Part shown: one piece after another, positions 36,438 to 44,424 of the stretch
How the letters are laid out: each line of letters starts with the position of its first letter
Numbering within the stretch: the stretch's first letter is position 1
Assembly: GCA_019359395.1 (NCBI GenBank)
Contig: JAHHHK010000031.1
Location: forward strand, 1 to 64,000
DNA: 64,000 bases
Direction: 5' to 3'
Origin: Komarekiella atlantica HA4396-MV6
Lineage (GTDB): Bacteria > Cyanobacteriota > Cyanobacteriia > Cyanobacteriales > Nostocaceae
The notes under the pieces: generated by a model
Database searches by the model: none
Told to the model about the DNA's origin: nothing
Seen by the model: only the letters and a program-made list of their open reading frames with translations
Translations under genes and position numbers: made by a program

Positions 36438-36461
36438 CTCAGTTTCTCCCAGATTCTTACG
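36438..36461 (-). promoter_or_regulatory. Shared upstream motif, site A
   Basis: The minus strand carries GTAAGAATCTGGGAGAAACT then GAG, about 75 bp upstream of the 36365 start. It matches three other sites upstream of - strand genes (38.8, 47.2, 51.3 kb). Role unknown; possibly a promoter or regulator site, or a conserved leader. Confidence 0.45.
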
Positions 36462-36572
36462 ATATCAAGGACGATCGCGCCAATCAGGGCGCTTGTCATG
36501 ACGGTTGGCTTCACCGATAGGTTAAGGTGAGTTGGGCAGGCTTGCAATGCCGTCTGAGCAACTTGAGTGTTG

Positions 36573-37319
36573 CTAGTCGCGTCCTGCCACAATAATCTTT
36601 TCGGCTAAACTAACCGGGTTAGAAAACATCACCTCATGACTCCCGGGCATTTGCACGAACCGAAATTGCCCTAAGCGACTAGACATTCTGGGATGCCAGC
36701 CCCACTCGCCTTGAGGCAGGGCAGTGTCTTCTGTACAGTAGAGGTAACTTTTAGGAATCGATAGCGAGTAAAACTGCTTCAAGTCCAGCTTGTCAATCAA
36801 TGGTTGATACGGTTCAGGCGATAATTGTGCGTAACTGGATTGAGCCAGTTCGAGGTCAGCATCGTTGAGAAACGCTTCTCGCCAAATCTCAAAAGGCATC
36901 GTTATCGTATTATCGTCCGATTCTCTCGCTAGATTGTCGAGTAACGCTTGAGAATCCGGTGGGAGGTTATCTCTAATGCTCTCCTCATCATTCAGGATAA
37001 AGGCATTGAAGAAGATGAGTCGTCGAATGCGTTGCCCTTGGCCGGCGAAGCCATCGCTAATCGCTTCAGCAACTTTCGCAATAATTGTCCCGCCGAAACT
37101 ATGTCCTAACAGGACGATATCACTTAAGTCTTTGCCAACGATATAATCGACGATCGATTGCGTACATTGGGCATGGTTGACGTTTTTATTCACGCCTTTA
37201 CCATGTCCGGCGACTGTGGGAGCAAAAGCCTGATGTCCTTTCGCTTCTAGATGTTGGATGACCGCTTTCCAAGCAGAACCATCGTGCCATGCGCCGTGAA
37301 CCAAGACAAACGTTGACAT
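36573..37319 (-). CDS. Alpha/beta hydrolase (salicylate-esterase/EstC-like)
   Basis: 248 residues. Begins MSTFVLVHGAWHDGSAWKAV with the oxyanion HGAW motif; nucleophile Ser in LLGHSFGGTI near 93; catalytic His in MPGSHEVMFSNP near the end; the Asp is probably in YCTEDTALP. Close to plant-type methylesterase/hydroxynitrile-lyase-like enzymes of bacteria. The natural ester is unknown. Confidence 0.9.
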   Translation of the reverse strand: MSTFVLVHGAWHDGSAWKAVIQHLEAKGHQAFAPTVAGHGKGVNKNVNHAQCTQSIVDYIVGKDLSDIVLLGHSFGGTIIAKVAEAISDGFAGQGQRIRRLIFFNAFILNDEESIRDNLPPDSQALLDNLARESDDNTITMPFEIWREAFLNDADLELAQSSYAQLSPEPYQPLIDKLDLKQFYSLSIPKSYLYCTEDTALPQGEWGWHPRMSSRLGQFRFVQMPGSHEVMFSNPVSLAEKIIVAGRD

Positions 37320-37403
37320 AGAATTGCTCCTTATAAGTGTGGTATAAAAATCAAGCTCGTCTGCTATCTCTTGAAGTGGGCGCAGTGCGTATTCTGTCGT
37401 TCG

Positions 37404-37643
37404 TCATCGTGAAAGTGCCATGACAAAATCATCCTCAGCGATTAAGTTAGCGACCATAAACTTTGGCGGCTCTATGTACATCGTCGCCATCCATTGGCGA
37501 ACGGCTTCTTTCCCTTTAAGGGTCTTGTCACCTACAAACGTCCATTTCGTGTCGCCAGCGCAGAACGACAAGAATACTTCATTGTTGCCTTGAGCGATCG
37601 CTGCATTTGCCGCCTCTAAGATTGCTTTATTTTTCTCTGACAT
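37404..37643 (-). pseudogene. SnoaL/NTF2-like protein, C-terminally truncated
   Basis: 79 codons from ATG 37643 (AGGAGAG before it). Colinear with the intact 34.0-kb copy through KEAVRQWMATMYIEPPKFMV and ANLIAEDDFVMAL, then ends at SR with a stop. About 46 residues, including the last beta strands, are missing. Sits between RidA copy 3 and the hydrolase gene. Confidence 0.8.
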
Positions 37644-37709
37644 ATAAATCTCTCCTCTGTTCAAGTGGATGCTTTAACGGAGCAATCTCTGCTGCCACTT
37701 ATGCGAAAC

Positions 37710-38111
37710 TCACGGAACAATTGCGGTCACGCGAATTTCAACGCGCATTTTTGGAAGTGCAAGAGCTGCAACTCCTACCTCTGTCCAAGTGGGGGCACGA
37801 TCGGGCATGTAATGATGAAATAGCCTGACCATCGCATCGTTAATCTCCGGCGGAAACCCGCCAACATGGTAAGAATTGACGTGGACAACATGCTCCCAAC
37901 CCGCACCAGCAGTCGCCAAGGTGCGCTCTACGTTCCGAAACGCTTGAGCAATCTCGTCTGCGATCGATTCGGGAAATTGCAGATCGTCATCAATGCCGCC
38001 TTGTCCGGATGTCTCCACTCGATTGCCAATTTTTACTGCTTGCGAGTAATGCAATCTACTCAGCATGTATTCCCCATAACCAGGGGTGACAAAAAACTCT
38101 GGCTTTTTCAT
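37710..38111 (-). CDS. RidA/YjgF family protein, copy 3
   Basis: 133 residues starting MKKPEFFVTPGYGEYMLSRL. Same motifs as the other two (VETSGQGGIDDDLQFPESI, HVVHVNSYHVGGFPPEIND, MRVEIRVTAI). Followed by the truncated SnoaL-like gene 66 bp downstream, the same gene partner that follows copy 2 a few genes later. Confidence 0.9.
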   Translation of the reverse strand: MKKPEFFVTPGYGEYMLSRLHYSQAVKIGNRVETSGQGGIDDDLQFPESIADEIAQAFRNVERTLATAGAGWEHVVHVNSYHVGGFPPEINDAMVRLFHHYMPDRAPTWTEVGVAALALPKMRVEIRVTAIVP

Positions 38112-38145
38112 GGTGTTCCTATTGATGAAAAGCTTGCTCTAACAT

Positions 38146-38736
38146 TTAGTTTCTATGACTAGCACGTTCGATCAGTGCGTTTGAGGGCAAGCTCGGATTG
38201 AGTACCTTGCGCGCACTGTCAGCCCCTACAACGGGCAGCGTATCTGGATCGAGCATGCCGAGTTGAACCAATACACTCGCCTGATCCCAATAGAGGTGTT
38301 CGTGGGCTAGCTTGCCATCACGGAACTGGACAATCGCTACCACTGCCACTTCAACCCATTTCCCGGTCGGAGCAATGCCAGGTAGCATCCACTCCATCTG
38401 GATGGTATGAGTGAACTTAGCCAGCATTTCATCGACGAGTCGATCCGTCCCGATCGTGCGCGAAATCGGAACTAGCTCGAGATCTGGCGGAATCTGGGGA
38501 ATGAAGTCTTTGGAATAAAACTCACCCAATGCTGCTTTTCCGACTCCCCCAGTCATCACTGGAATGTGATTCACATAAGCGTCCTCAACCATCGTAGCGA
38601 GAGCATCTTCAGGGCTGTGAGCACCAAACTCGTGCCCGATATGCTCTTCCCAGACCGCTTGCAGGGCTTCCTGAGCGGGTGTCAGGCTTGGAGTTGCCTG
38701 TACTGCCTGTTTGTCTGCTGTTTGCTCTTTGACCAT
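38146..38736 (-). CDS. NTF2/SnoaL-like protein
   Basis: 196 residues with a flexible N-terminus (KEQTADKQAVQATPSLTPAQ), then an NTF2-type domain: HIGHEFGAHSPEDALATMVE, AYVNHIPVMTGGVGKAALGE, FYSKDFIPQIPPDLELVPI, KWVEVAVVAIVQFRDGKLAH, EHLYWDQASVLVQLGMLD. Found elsewhere as a domain attached to dienelactone hydrolases and as a stand-alone protein. Unrelated in detail to the 34.0-kb SnoaL copies. AGGAG precedes the ATG. Confidence 0.85.
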   Translation of the reverse strand: MVKEQTADKQAVQATPSLTPAQEALQAVWEEHIGHEFGAHSPEDALATMVEDAYVNHIPVMTGGVGKAALGEFYSKDFIPQIPPDLELVPISRTIGTDRLVDEMLAKFTHTIQMEWMLPGIAPTGKWVEVAVVAIVQFRDGKLAHEHLYWDQASVLVQLGMLDPDTLPVVGADSARKVLNPSLPSNALIERASHRN

Positions 38737-38778
38737 GTTGAATTCTCCTAAGTTTTATCTAAACTGTATTGATTCCAA

Positions 38779-38804
38779 TGCTTGACTTCTTTCAGATTCT
38801 TACG
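38779..38804 (-). promoter_or_regulatory. Shared upstream motif, site B
   Basis: The minus strand reads CGTAAGAATCTGAAAGAAGT then CAAGCA, 45-70 bp upstream of the 38736 start. The core TAAGAATCTGAAAGAA is identical to site C. It overlaps the end of a short coding stub. Confidence 0.5.
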
Positions 38805-38947
38805 AGTTGCGCGTCTATCCGACACATCACACCCAGGGTGCCTGTCCGCTGGATGCGGTGAGTCCAAGATGCTACGCGATGGTGATGGAAAGTACGGATT
38901 GCGGACTCGTCAGCAGTAGTAGTGGTTTGTGCTGTTTGTGAATTCAT
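38792..38947 (-). pseudogene. SgcJ/SnoaL-type N-terminal stub
   Basis: 51 codons from ATG 38947: MNSQTAQTTTTADESAIRTF, HHHRVASWTHRI, then an unfamiliar tail ending in a TGA inside the shared motif. The DESAIRTFHHxxxxSW pattern is the start of SgcJ/EcaC-type NTF2 proteins of about 140 residues; the rest is lost. Confidence 0.45.
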
Positions 38948-38964
38948 AGTTTTGAGCGATCGGA

Positions 38965-39354
38965 TTAGCGTGATGCGGTTGGCTCAATTTCAGGTGCATA
39001 AATCGTTTCGTCTTCTTTGCGCCAAGCTGGATCGACTAGACAAAGGAAAACAATGGGTTCGTCGCTGTAGTTGTGAAGGAACTGGATTGCATTTGGAGGA
39101 ATGTAAACCGCATCGCCTGGTTCAATCCGACGAACTTCACTGTTGATCGACATTTCTCCAACACCGCTAATGATGTAATAAACCTCAGAAGTCCTTAGAG
39201 AATGGGGAATCGAAGTTTTGCCAACAGGCAAGATCGCATACGCCAAACTGTAACGCAAGTTGATGTCTTGTTTGTCAGGATGAAGTAGTTCGCGCAGAAC
39301 AGTTCCATCTCCAGCGATAATTTCTTCACAGTCGTTTAGTTTTTGGATCAGCAT
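38965..39354 (-). CDS. Cupin-fold protein
   Basis: 129 residues from ATG 39354 (MLIQKLNDCEEIIAGDGTVL). Single cupin barrel: IPHSLRTSEVYYIISGVGEM (metal-type His, Glu) and PGDAVYIPPNAIQFLHNYSD (second His). The metal and substrate are unknown; related proteins are dioxygenases or sugar-binding sensors. Follows the pirin pair on the same strand. Confidence 0.88.
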   Translation of the reverse strand: MLIQKLNDCEEIIAGDGTVLRELLHPDKQDINLRYSLAYAILPVGKTSIPHSLRTSEVYYIISGVGEMSINSEVRRIEPGDAVYIPPNAIQFLHNYSDEPIVFLCLVDPAWRKEDETIYAPEIEPTASR

Positions 39355-39394
39355 AAGTTTAGGTTTGCAATTACACAATCGGAGCAAGTTCAGG

Positions 39395-39808
39395 TTAAAT
39401 ACTGTCAGAGGTCAGCAACATCACGACATCTGCATGAGCTAACACGACATCGGGGTGGCGTTGAAACGCCGTATTATACTTCATGGCAAACTCATCGCCC
39501 AATTCGTCGGGGCTGAGCAGTGTACGAATGTCACTGTCGATCGCTTCCATTGCCTCTTGCGTAACAGGTTCACCGTCATGAAGCAACTCATCGATTTGGA
39601 GAATCAATGCTGAGAGTCGATGCAACCAGGCAAACTGCTTATGACTAATCACCAGTTGTAGCAATTCACCTTTAGAAACTTGCCCTCGAACTTGCTCATA
39701 GGTAAAACGCTCAGTATCTAGTAAAAGCTTGTGCAGATGCAGTAGTTTGATTCGTAACTCACTCAAGCGGTGATGTTGACTCATCTGATATTGAAATGTG
39801 TTAAGCAT
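39395..39808 (-). CDS. Conserved hypothetical protein coupled to pirin
   Basis: 137 residues, mostly helical and Leu-rich (LSELRIKLLHLHKLLLDTER, FAWLHRLSALILQIDELLHD). No signal or membrane segment. No family function recognised. It overlaps the 3' end of the pirin gene by 8 bp, so the two are translationally coupled. Confidence 0.75.
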   Translation of the reverse strand: MLNTFQYQMSQHHRLSELRIKLLHLHKLLLDTERFTYEQVRGQVSKGELLQLVISHKQFAWLHRLSALILQIDELLHDGEPVTQEAMEAIDSDIRTLLSPDELGDEFAMKYNTAFQRHPDVVLAHADVVMLLTSDSI

Positions 39809-40694
39809 AAATCCGTCCCATCCTTCCTTCTTGGTAGTCGTCGATCGCCTGGATAATTTCAGCTTCAGTGTTCATGACAAACGGACCGTAGCGCACGACT
39901 GGTTCGTTAAGGAGTACACCTGCAATCAGCAAAAGATCTAGAGGGCACTGAGCATCAGCAGGGTTGGAGATTATGACATCTTCTCCATCTTGAGAAAAGA
40001 GTACCATCTGCCCATCATCACCAGGCGCTGGCTCTGTCCCAAACAACCCAGACCCCTCCAGGACATAGACAAAAGCGTTATACTCTTTGGGTACAGGCTG
40101 GATTATCGTTGCCCCTGGTTGCAGTGTGAAGTGGAGGTAAACTATCGGTGTGCGCGTCTGAATGACGGCTTTTGCCCCTAACGCTTCTCCCGTAATCACC
40201 CGCACTGTCACAGACCTATCTTCGGTTTGAGCGACCGGAATGTGATCTGCTGGAATTTCCTGATAGCGGGGCGGCATCATTTTGTCTCGTTGTGGTAGAT
40301 TGATCCATAGTTGAATGCCGTGGAGCCGTCCACCCGTTTGGGTAAACATTGACTCCGGCATCTCGGAATGCACGACCCCGGCACCTGCTGTCATCCACTG
40401 GACATCACCTGGATTTAGTGACCCGGCGTGTCCCGCAGAATCTTTGTGTTCTAACCGTCCATCCAAGACATAGCTGACGATTTCAAAGCCCCGGTGCGGA
40501 TGATCGGGCGCACCTTTTGCCTGACCCGGCTTTAGATTAATCGGACCCAACTCGTCGAGGAGGAGAAACGGGTCAAATTCAGAGAAGCTACTTTTGGGAA
40601 AGGGCCGACGTACAAGAAATCCAGCCCCTTCAAGTGTTTCAACGCTGTTAATTACTCCGGCAACGGTTCGAGACGTTTGAGTGGGGACAGTCAT
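39801..40694 (-). CDS. Pirin-family protein
   Basis: 297 residues, standard length. N-terminal cupin with the metal-site pattern DHPHRGFEIVSYVLDG (His, His) and GAGVVHSEMPE (His, Glu), plus the family stretch GIQLWINLP. Bacterial pirins such as YhhW act as quercetinases; others bind regulators. Substrate here unknown. First gene of a pirin-unknown-cupin run. Upstream ribosome site GAGGCAATTCT is weak. Confidence 0.92.
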   Translation of the reverse strand: MTVPTQTSRTVAGVINSVETLEGAGFLVRRPFPKSSFSEFDPFLLLDELGPINLKPGQAKGAPDHPHRGFEIVSYVLDGRLEHKDSAGHAGSLNPGDVQWMTAGAGVVHSEMPESMFTQTGGRLHGIQLWINLPQRDKMMPPRYQEIPADHIPVAQTEDRSVTVRVITGEALGAKAVIQTRTPIVYLHFTLQPGATIIQPVPKEYNAFVYVLEGSGLFGTEPAPGDDGQMVLFSQDGEDVIISNPADAQCPLDLLLIAGVLLNEPVVRYGPFVMNTEAEIIQAIDDYQEGRMGRIYA

Positions 40695-40799
40695 AGAATT
40701 GCCTCTTCAGAACTAGACAAGTATGTGTATCATTTGAGCCTGACTCAACGGGGTGAATCACAGTGTTTTTTCACAAGCCAGAAATGCGGCAGGTCACTG

Positions 40800-41012
40800 A
40801 TTATTTCTGCTGAAGAAAGTCCAGCAACAGGGGATTGATCTGATCAGCGTGAGTCCAGTTGATGGCGTGCGGCCCGCCGGGAATGACAACCCGCCTGAGT
40901 GTTGATCGCCCAGCGCAGAATGACGAACAGGTAGGGAGCGGCAATCGATCGTTCGCCAGTGAGCCAGTTTCGTCCGTCGAGATAACCGAGGATAGCGACG
41001 TTTTCAGTGAGT
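40800..41012 (-). pseudogene. Mosaic of hydrolase and glutathione-transferase fragments
   Basis: Three pieces are joined head to tail. 40803-40889 copies the 3' end of the alpha/beta hydrolase at 45.53-45.62 kb (about 80 bp). 40892-40977 copies part of the GST gene (46577-46663). 40977-41010 copies a later GST part (46890-46922), skipping about 225 bp at a shared CGAG. The parents lie 4-6 kb away on the same strand. None of the pieces keeps a usable start. Confidence 0.85.
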
Positions 41013-41041
41013 GAAAAGTGATCGTACTTGCCTCTACTTCG

Positions 41042-41530
41042 TTATCGACAACGAACTCCCCTTGCTATAATGCGTTCCCACAGCAGCTCAAAAACCGCTT
41101 CAACACCATCACTCAAGACTGGCGGCGTCACGAGCGTTAGTCGGTTCTCATTAAGAGTAAAGGTGCGAACTAACGTTGTACCAACGCGATTAGGAATTGA
41201 TGCAATTTTGATCTGGTGAGTTACTGTGTTGCCACTCAACGTATAAGTTCCAGCGTAAGCATTGAATGTTGTAAATGCTTGAGCAAGCTCTTCCACGGGT
41301 AAAGATTGCATCTGGGGAGTCAGCGGTGATCTGACCTCCTGACTCAGCAGTGAGCGATCGCTCCTAGAAAACATCACCATCATGTGACCATCTGATGTGT
41401 AAGTGATGTAGCCAACCGGATGAGTTCCATACACGTCTGGAGTCACCGTTCCATCAGCGTAAATGGCAGTTGCAGAAATTAACTTCCAAATGCCAATTAG
41501 CGGATTGTTCTGGATTGATGGTGTAGACAT
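41042..41530 (-). CDS. Lipocalin-like domain protein
   Basis: 162 residues. Pattern of the lipocalin-like PF13924 group: NPLIGIWKLISATAIYADGT, HPVGYITYTSDGHMMVMFSR, AGTYTLSGNTVTHQIKIASI, TTLVRTFTLNENRLTLVTPP. Short beta barrel likely to bind a small hydrophobic ligand; no enzyme activity known. ATG 41530 preferred. 18 bp downstream of the dioxygenase gene, likely cotranscribed. Confidence 0.87.
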   Translation of the reverse strand: MSTPSIQNNPLIGIWKLISATAIYADGTVTPDVYGTHPVGYITYTSDGHMMVMFSRSDRSLLSQEVRSPLTPQMQSLPVEELAQAFTTFNAYAGTYTLSGNTVTHQIKIASIPNRVGTTLVRTFTLNENRLTLVTPPVLSDGVEAVFELLWERIIARGVRCR

Positions 41531-41547
41531 AATGTGCAACCGTTGCT

Positions 41548-42426
41548 TTATAATTTTCTGCTAGAGAGAGTAACGGGTTTCAACACAAAATCAAATTCCG
41601 TTGTGTAAAACTGTTTACTTTGATTCCGTGCCCTGAGTTCGTCTAGCGCTTCGTGCTTTTGTAATTCAACGATCGCCGATCGCACGGCAAAGGTTGTATC
41701 TGAATCCAGGTGAGGATCGCCAGCAATAAAAATTTGTGTTGTCAGTGGAGTGTACTCCGGAGCACTGAGTTTGAAATGGATGTGAGCCGCCCGCCAGGGA
41801 TGCCGTCCCAAGAGTCCCAGCAACTCGCCACATGGGCCACTGCTTGGCACTTTGTAACCTAGTGGCACGACAGTTTCAAACATATACTTTCCACTCTTGT
41901 TCGTTTTGAAACGTGCGCGAAAATTCCCCAACGGCTGAGATGGCTCTTGGACATCATATAATCCTTTGGAATTGGGTTGCCAAACATCAATCACAGCATT
42001 GGCGATCGGTTGACCGTTCAAATCTAAAACCCTGCCTGACAGGAAAAGCGCGTCTCCTTCTGCATCAATACCCAAGCGATCGCCCATCTGCCGTTCTGGT
42101 GCATTCGGCACATACAAGGGTCCTTCTAAATTGCTTTCTGTACCGCGATGCTTATCGTGCAGTAATTCTACCAACTCTGAGATTCCGAGTAGATCTGTTA
42201 ACGCCTGCATTTCTCCAGCGGGAATCTCCTGAGTGTGATGACTGACCCGGTTGAGAAAATTACGTCCCTGCTGCAACTCTGATTCAGTCAGATTCACCTC
42301 ACGCACAAAGTCATGCAAATGTCGAACCAAGCTCGTGTAAATTTCATAGAGTCGCGGGTGAGATTTGCCGCGATCGCCATGATTAATGACGGCTTCAGTG
42401 ATAGTGTCAAGTGTGATTTTCTGCAC
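41548..42426 (-). CDS. Intradiol ring-cleavage dioxygenase
   Basis: 292 residues from GTG 42426 (AGGAG 7 bp before; TTG 42432 is too close). Catechol 1,2-dioxygenase family, opening catechol-type rings between the hydroxyls with Fe(III). N-terminal helical linker domain, then DLNGQPIANAVIDVWQPNSK and the four iron ligands: Tyr in KGLYDVQ, Tyr in LGYKVP, and His, His in RAAHIHFKL. Chlorocatechol/hydroxyquinol-type substrates are plausible. Such enzymes are unusual for cyanobacteria, which supports horizontal origin (inference). Confidence 0.9.
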   Translation of the reverse strand: MQKITLDTITEAVINHGDRGKSHPRLYEIYTSLVRHLHDFVREVNLTESELQQGRNFLNRVSHHTQEIPAGEMQALTDLLGISELVELLHDKHRGTESNLEGPLYVPNAPERQMGDRLGIDAEGDALFLSGRVLDLNGQPIANAVIDVWQPNSKGLYDVQEPSQPLGNFRARFKTNKSGKYMFETVVPLGYKVPSSGPCGELLGLLGRHPWRAAHIHFKLSAPEYTPLTTQIFIAGDPHLDSDTTFAVRSAIVELQKHEALDELRARNQSKQFYTTEFDFVLKPVTLSSRKL

Positions 42427-42476
42427 GATCAAACTCCTTTTTAGTTACGTGATTAATGATGGTTGTTTTACGGCGA

Positions 42477-43046
42477 CTATCTTGGCAGGGGCTTCCATGT
42501 CGAAAAGTCCGCAAGATGCGCCCAGTAGGCAGTCAATCCGATATAAGCAAAGATGAGAGCTGCCACACTTAACACAATTGCTCCAATAGTTCGCAAGAGC
42601 CGGGTTGATTTGAGAGAGAGGGTTGGTACAGAAAAAATTCCTCCTAAGCCAACGAGAATGAACCCAATTCCTGACAGCAAAGGAAGTTGTGTTATTCCCA
42701 GGTTTATGATGCGAAAGCCAATTAGAAGCGATACCAGTCCTGCAAAGAATCCATAAATGCCCAGGGTAAATAATTCCCAACCCATTGCCAGAGTTAGGGA
42801 AGTTCCTACAAACAAAATGCCAAACAGAACAGTTGTTTCACCAAAGGCAACATTGAAACTACCAATAATGGGCCAGGTAAAAGTCATGTGTAAGCCAGTG
42901 ACTAAAGCGATCGCGCCGACTACACCAAAACCAGGAATCCAGCGTTTCTGATTTGAAGTACCAAGACCAAAATACACATAGGCAGCTAACAGAGCGAGTC
43001 CAGCCGATAGATTAATCAGCATGAGTGTAAGGTAATCGATAAACAT
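42477..43046 (-). CDS. DUF981-family membrane protein
   Basis: 189 residues with about six hydrophobic helices (LMLINLSAGLALLAAYVYFG, GVVGAIALVTGLHMTFTWPI, FGETTVLFGILFVGTSLTLA, IVLSVAALIFAYIGLTAYW). Matches the DUF981 pattern with the LHMTFTWP stretch. Function unknown. 50 bp upstream of the dioxygenase. Confidence 0.82.
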   Translation of the reverse strand: MFIDYLTLMLINLSAGLALLAAYVYFGLGTSNQKRWIPGFGVVGAIALVTGLHMTFTWPIIGSFNVAFGETTVLFGILFVGTSLTLAMGWELFTLGIYGFFAGLVSLLIGFRIINLGITQLPLLSGIGFILVGLGGIFSVPTLSLKSTRLLRTIGAIVLSVAALIFAYIGLTAYWAHLADFSTWKPLPR

Positions 43047-43080
43047 TAGACCTCCTGCAAATGTTCGGTTTTGTCACCGT

Positions 43081-44280
43081 TCAAGCTCCTGAATATAATT
43101 GGACAGGAAACGAATGACTCAACAGAGGATAATAGACATTCGCCAGATCGCTATCTGCCGAGATCGCCATTATGCAGTGCTTCACCAGGTCATACGGCGG
43201 AGCACAACCGAAGGTTATATCCTTCTCTAAACTCAACCGCAGCACCTCTCCTTGTCCTGCGATAAAGCCTTTGTTGGAAATGTAAATGTCACCATCAGAA
43301 CCGATTTCTAGACCTGTCGGATTAATTAGCTCATCATCCGCGATCATGGTGCGAGTTTTACCATCTGGAGACACATAAATCAGGGCACCGGCGTCACTTC
43401 CATTCAAGATTCCATCCGCATCATATTCCAGGACATACAGACCGCCAAATTTATCAAAGGCCAGATCGGCGATATGCGTAAATCCCCCTGCATAGACTTC
43501 CGGTTGACCTTCAGCATTGATGCGATAAACTTGTGCAGTTTCTGCTTGAAAAGGAAACCCAGTCAACTCGCCAACATAGAGAGCGTTATCAGGGCCAACA
43601 GTAACTGAGGTGGGGACAGGCTGCCGCACCACGGCTTCACCTGTGAGTGGATCAGTTGTGGTACGAGTTGGAAAGACGGTTTCTAAAGTCGGTTCGCCAC
43701 CAAAGGCTCGCTGAAAGAGCAAAGCATTGGCACCTGCATCTACGACATAGGCTATATTATCTGCAATCAGCAAGTCATAGAGGTTGGTGTCTACGTTTTG
43801 CCCATCAGGGTTGTTATTTTGTTCATAAGCACCAAAATCGCTCAATCTTGTCCAGGAAGCACCACCATCAAAGTTATTGATCGCGAGCAACTGGCTAAAA
43901 TCAGGAACTTGTAGAAGGTTATCTCGATTAGCTGGATTACTAGCAAGACCAACGATCGCATAGGCGTTTCCATAGGCATCAAACTCAATGTCATTCACAC
44001 CTGCTGCATCCGATCCATCGGGTAATGCCAGCGATGGTAGTCCAGTTACGACTCGTTTTACAACACCGTTTTGAATCCGGGTAATTGCACCTGTTGCACC
44101 ATAGAATACAGACGCGCCCGGTTGAGTTGGAGATGGAATACTGGCACCTGTCCCCCCTCGTCCTGCTTCGGCAACATAAAGTGCCCCATCAGGGCCAAAG
44201 TTCAGCTTACGTGGACTATCCAGACCGGATGCCAGCACTTCAATTCGCGATATCTGTGGCGTTTCTACTGTTGCAGACAT
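43081..44280 (-). CDS. ScyD/ScyE-family beta-propeller protein
   Basis: 399 residues. NHL-like propeller blades of the ScyD/ScyE family: VLASGLDSPRKLNFGPDGAL, YVAEAGRGG, DGSDAAGVNDIEFDAYGNAY, IADNIAYVVDAGANALL, PTSVTVGPDNALYVGELTG, and PTGLEIGSDGDIYISNKGF. Relatives are encoded in scytonemin (sunscreen) clusters but are also common alone. The last 45 residues do not look like the family, suggesting a remodelled C-terminus. No signal peptide is seen. Confidence 0.85.
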   Translation of the reverse strand: MSATVETPQISRIEVLASGLDSPRKLNFGPDGALYVAEAGRGGTGASIPSPTQPGASVFYGATGAITRIQNGVVKRVVTGLPSLALPDGSDAAGVNDIEFDAYGNAYAIVGLASNPANRDNLLQVPDFSQLLAINNFDGGASWTRLSDFGAYEQNNNPDGQNVDTNLYDLLIADNIAYVVDAGANALLFQRAFGGEPTLETVFPTRTTTDPLTGEAVVRQPVPTSVTVGPDNALYVGELTGFPFQAETAQVYRINAEGQPEVYAGGFTHIADLAFDKFGGLYVLEYDADGILNGSDAGALIYVSPDGKTRTMIADDELINPTGLEIGSDGDIYISNKGFIAGQGEVLRLSLEKDITFGCAPPYDLVKHCIMAISADSDLANVYYPLLSHSFPVQLYSGA

Positions 44281-44424
44281 AATTTTCCTCCTTTGAATTT
44301 ACGATGCTCTATCCTCAGTAGCGGACAAAAACTGAAGCAAAAATGCCTGTCGCATTGCTTTGTAGCCCCAGTTTTGGCTTCAGAAATACTCTTTCACAAC
44401 AGCATCTATTTCATAAAAGCTGGT

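Noticed and set aside
43081-44280. Scytonemin biosynthesis cluster
   Set aside because: Only a ScyD/ScyE-like propeller is present; none of the enzymes of that pathway are nearby.
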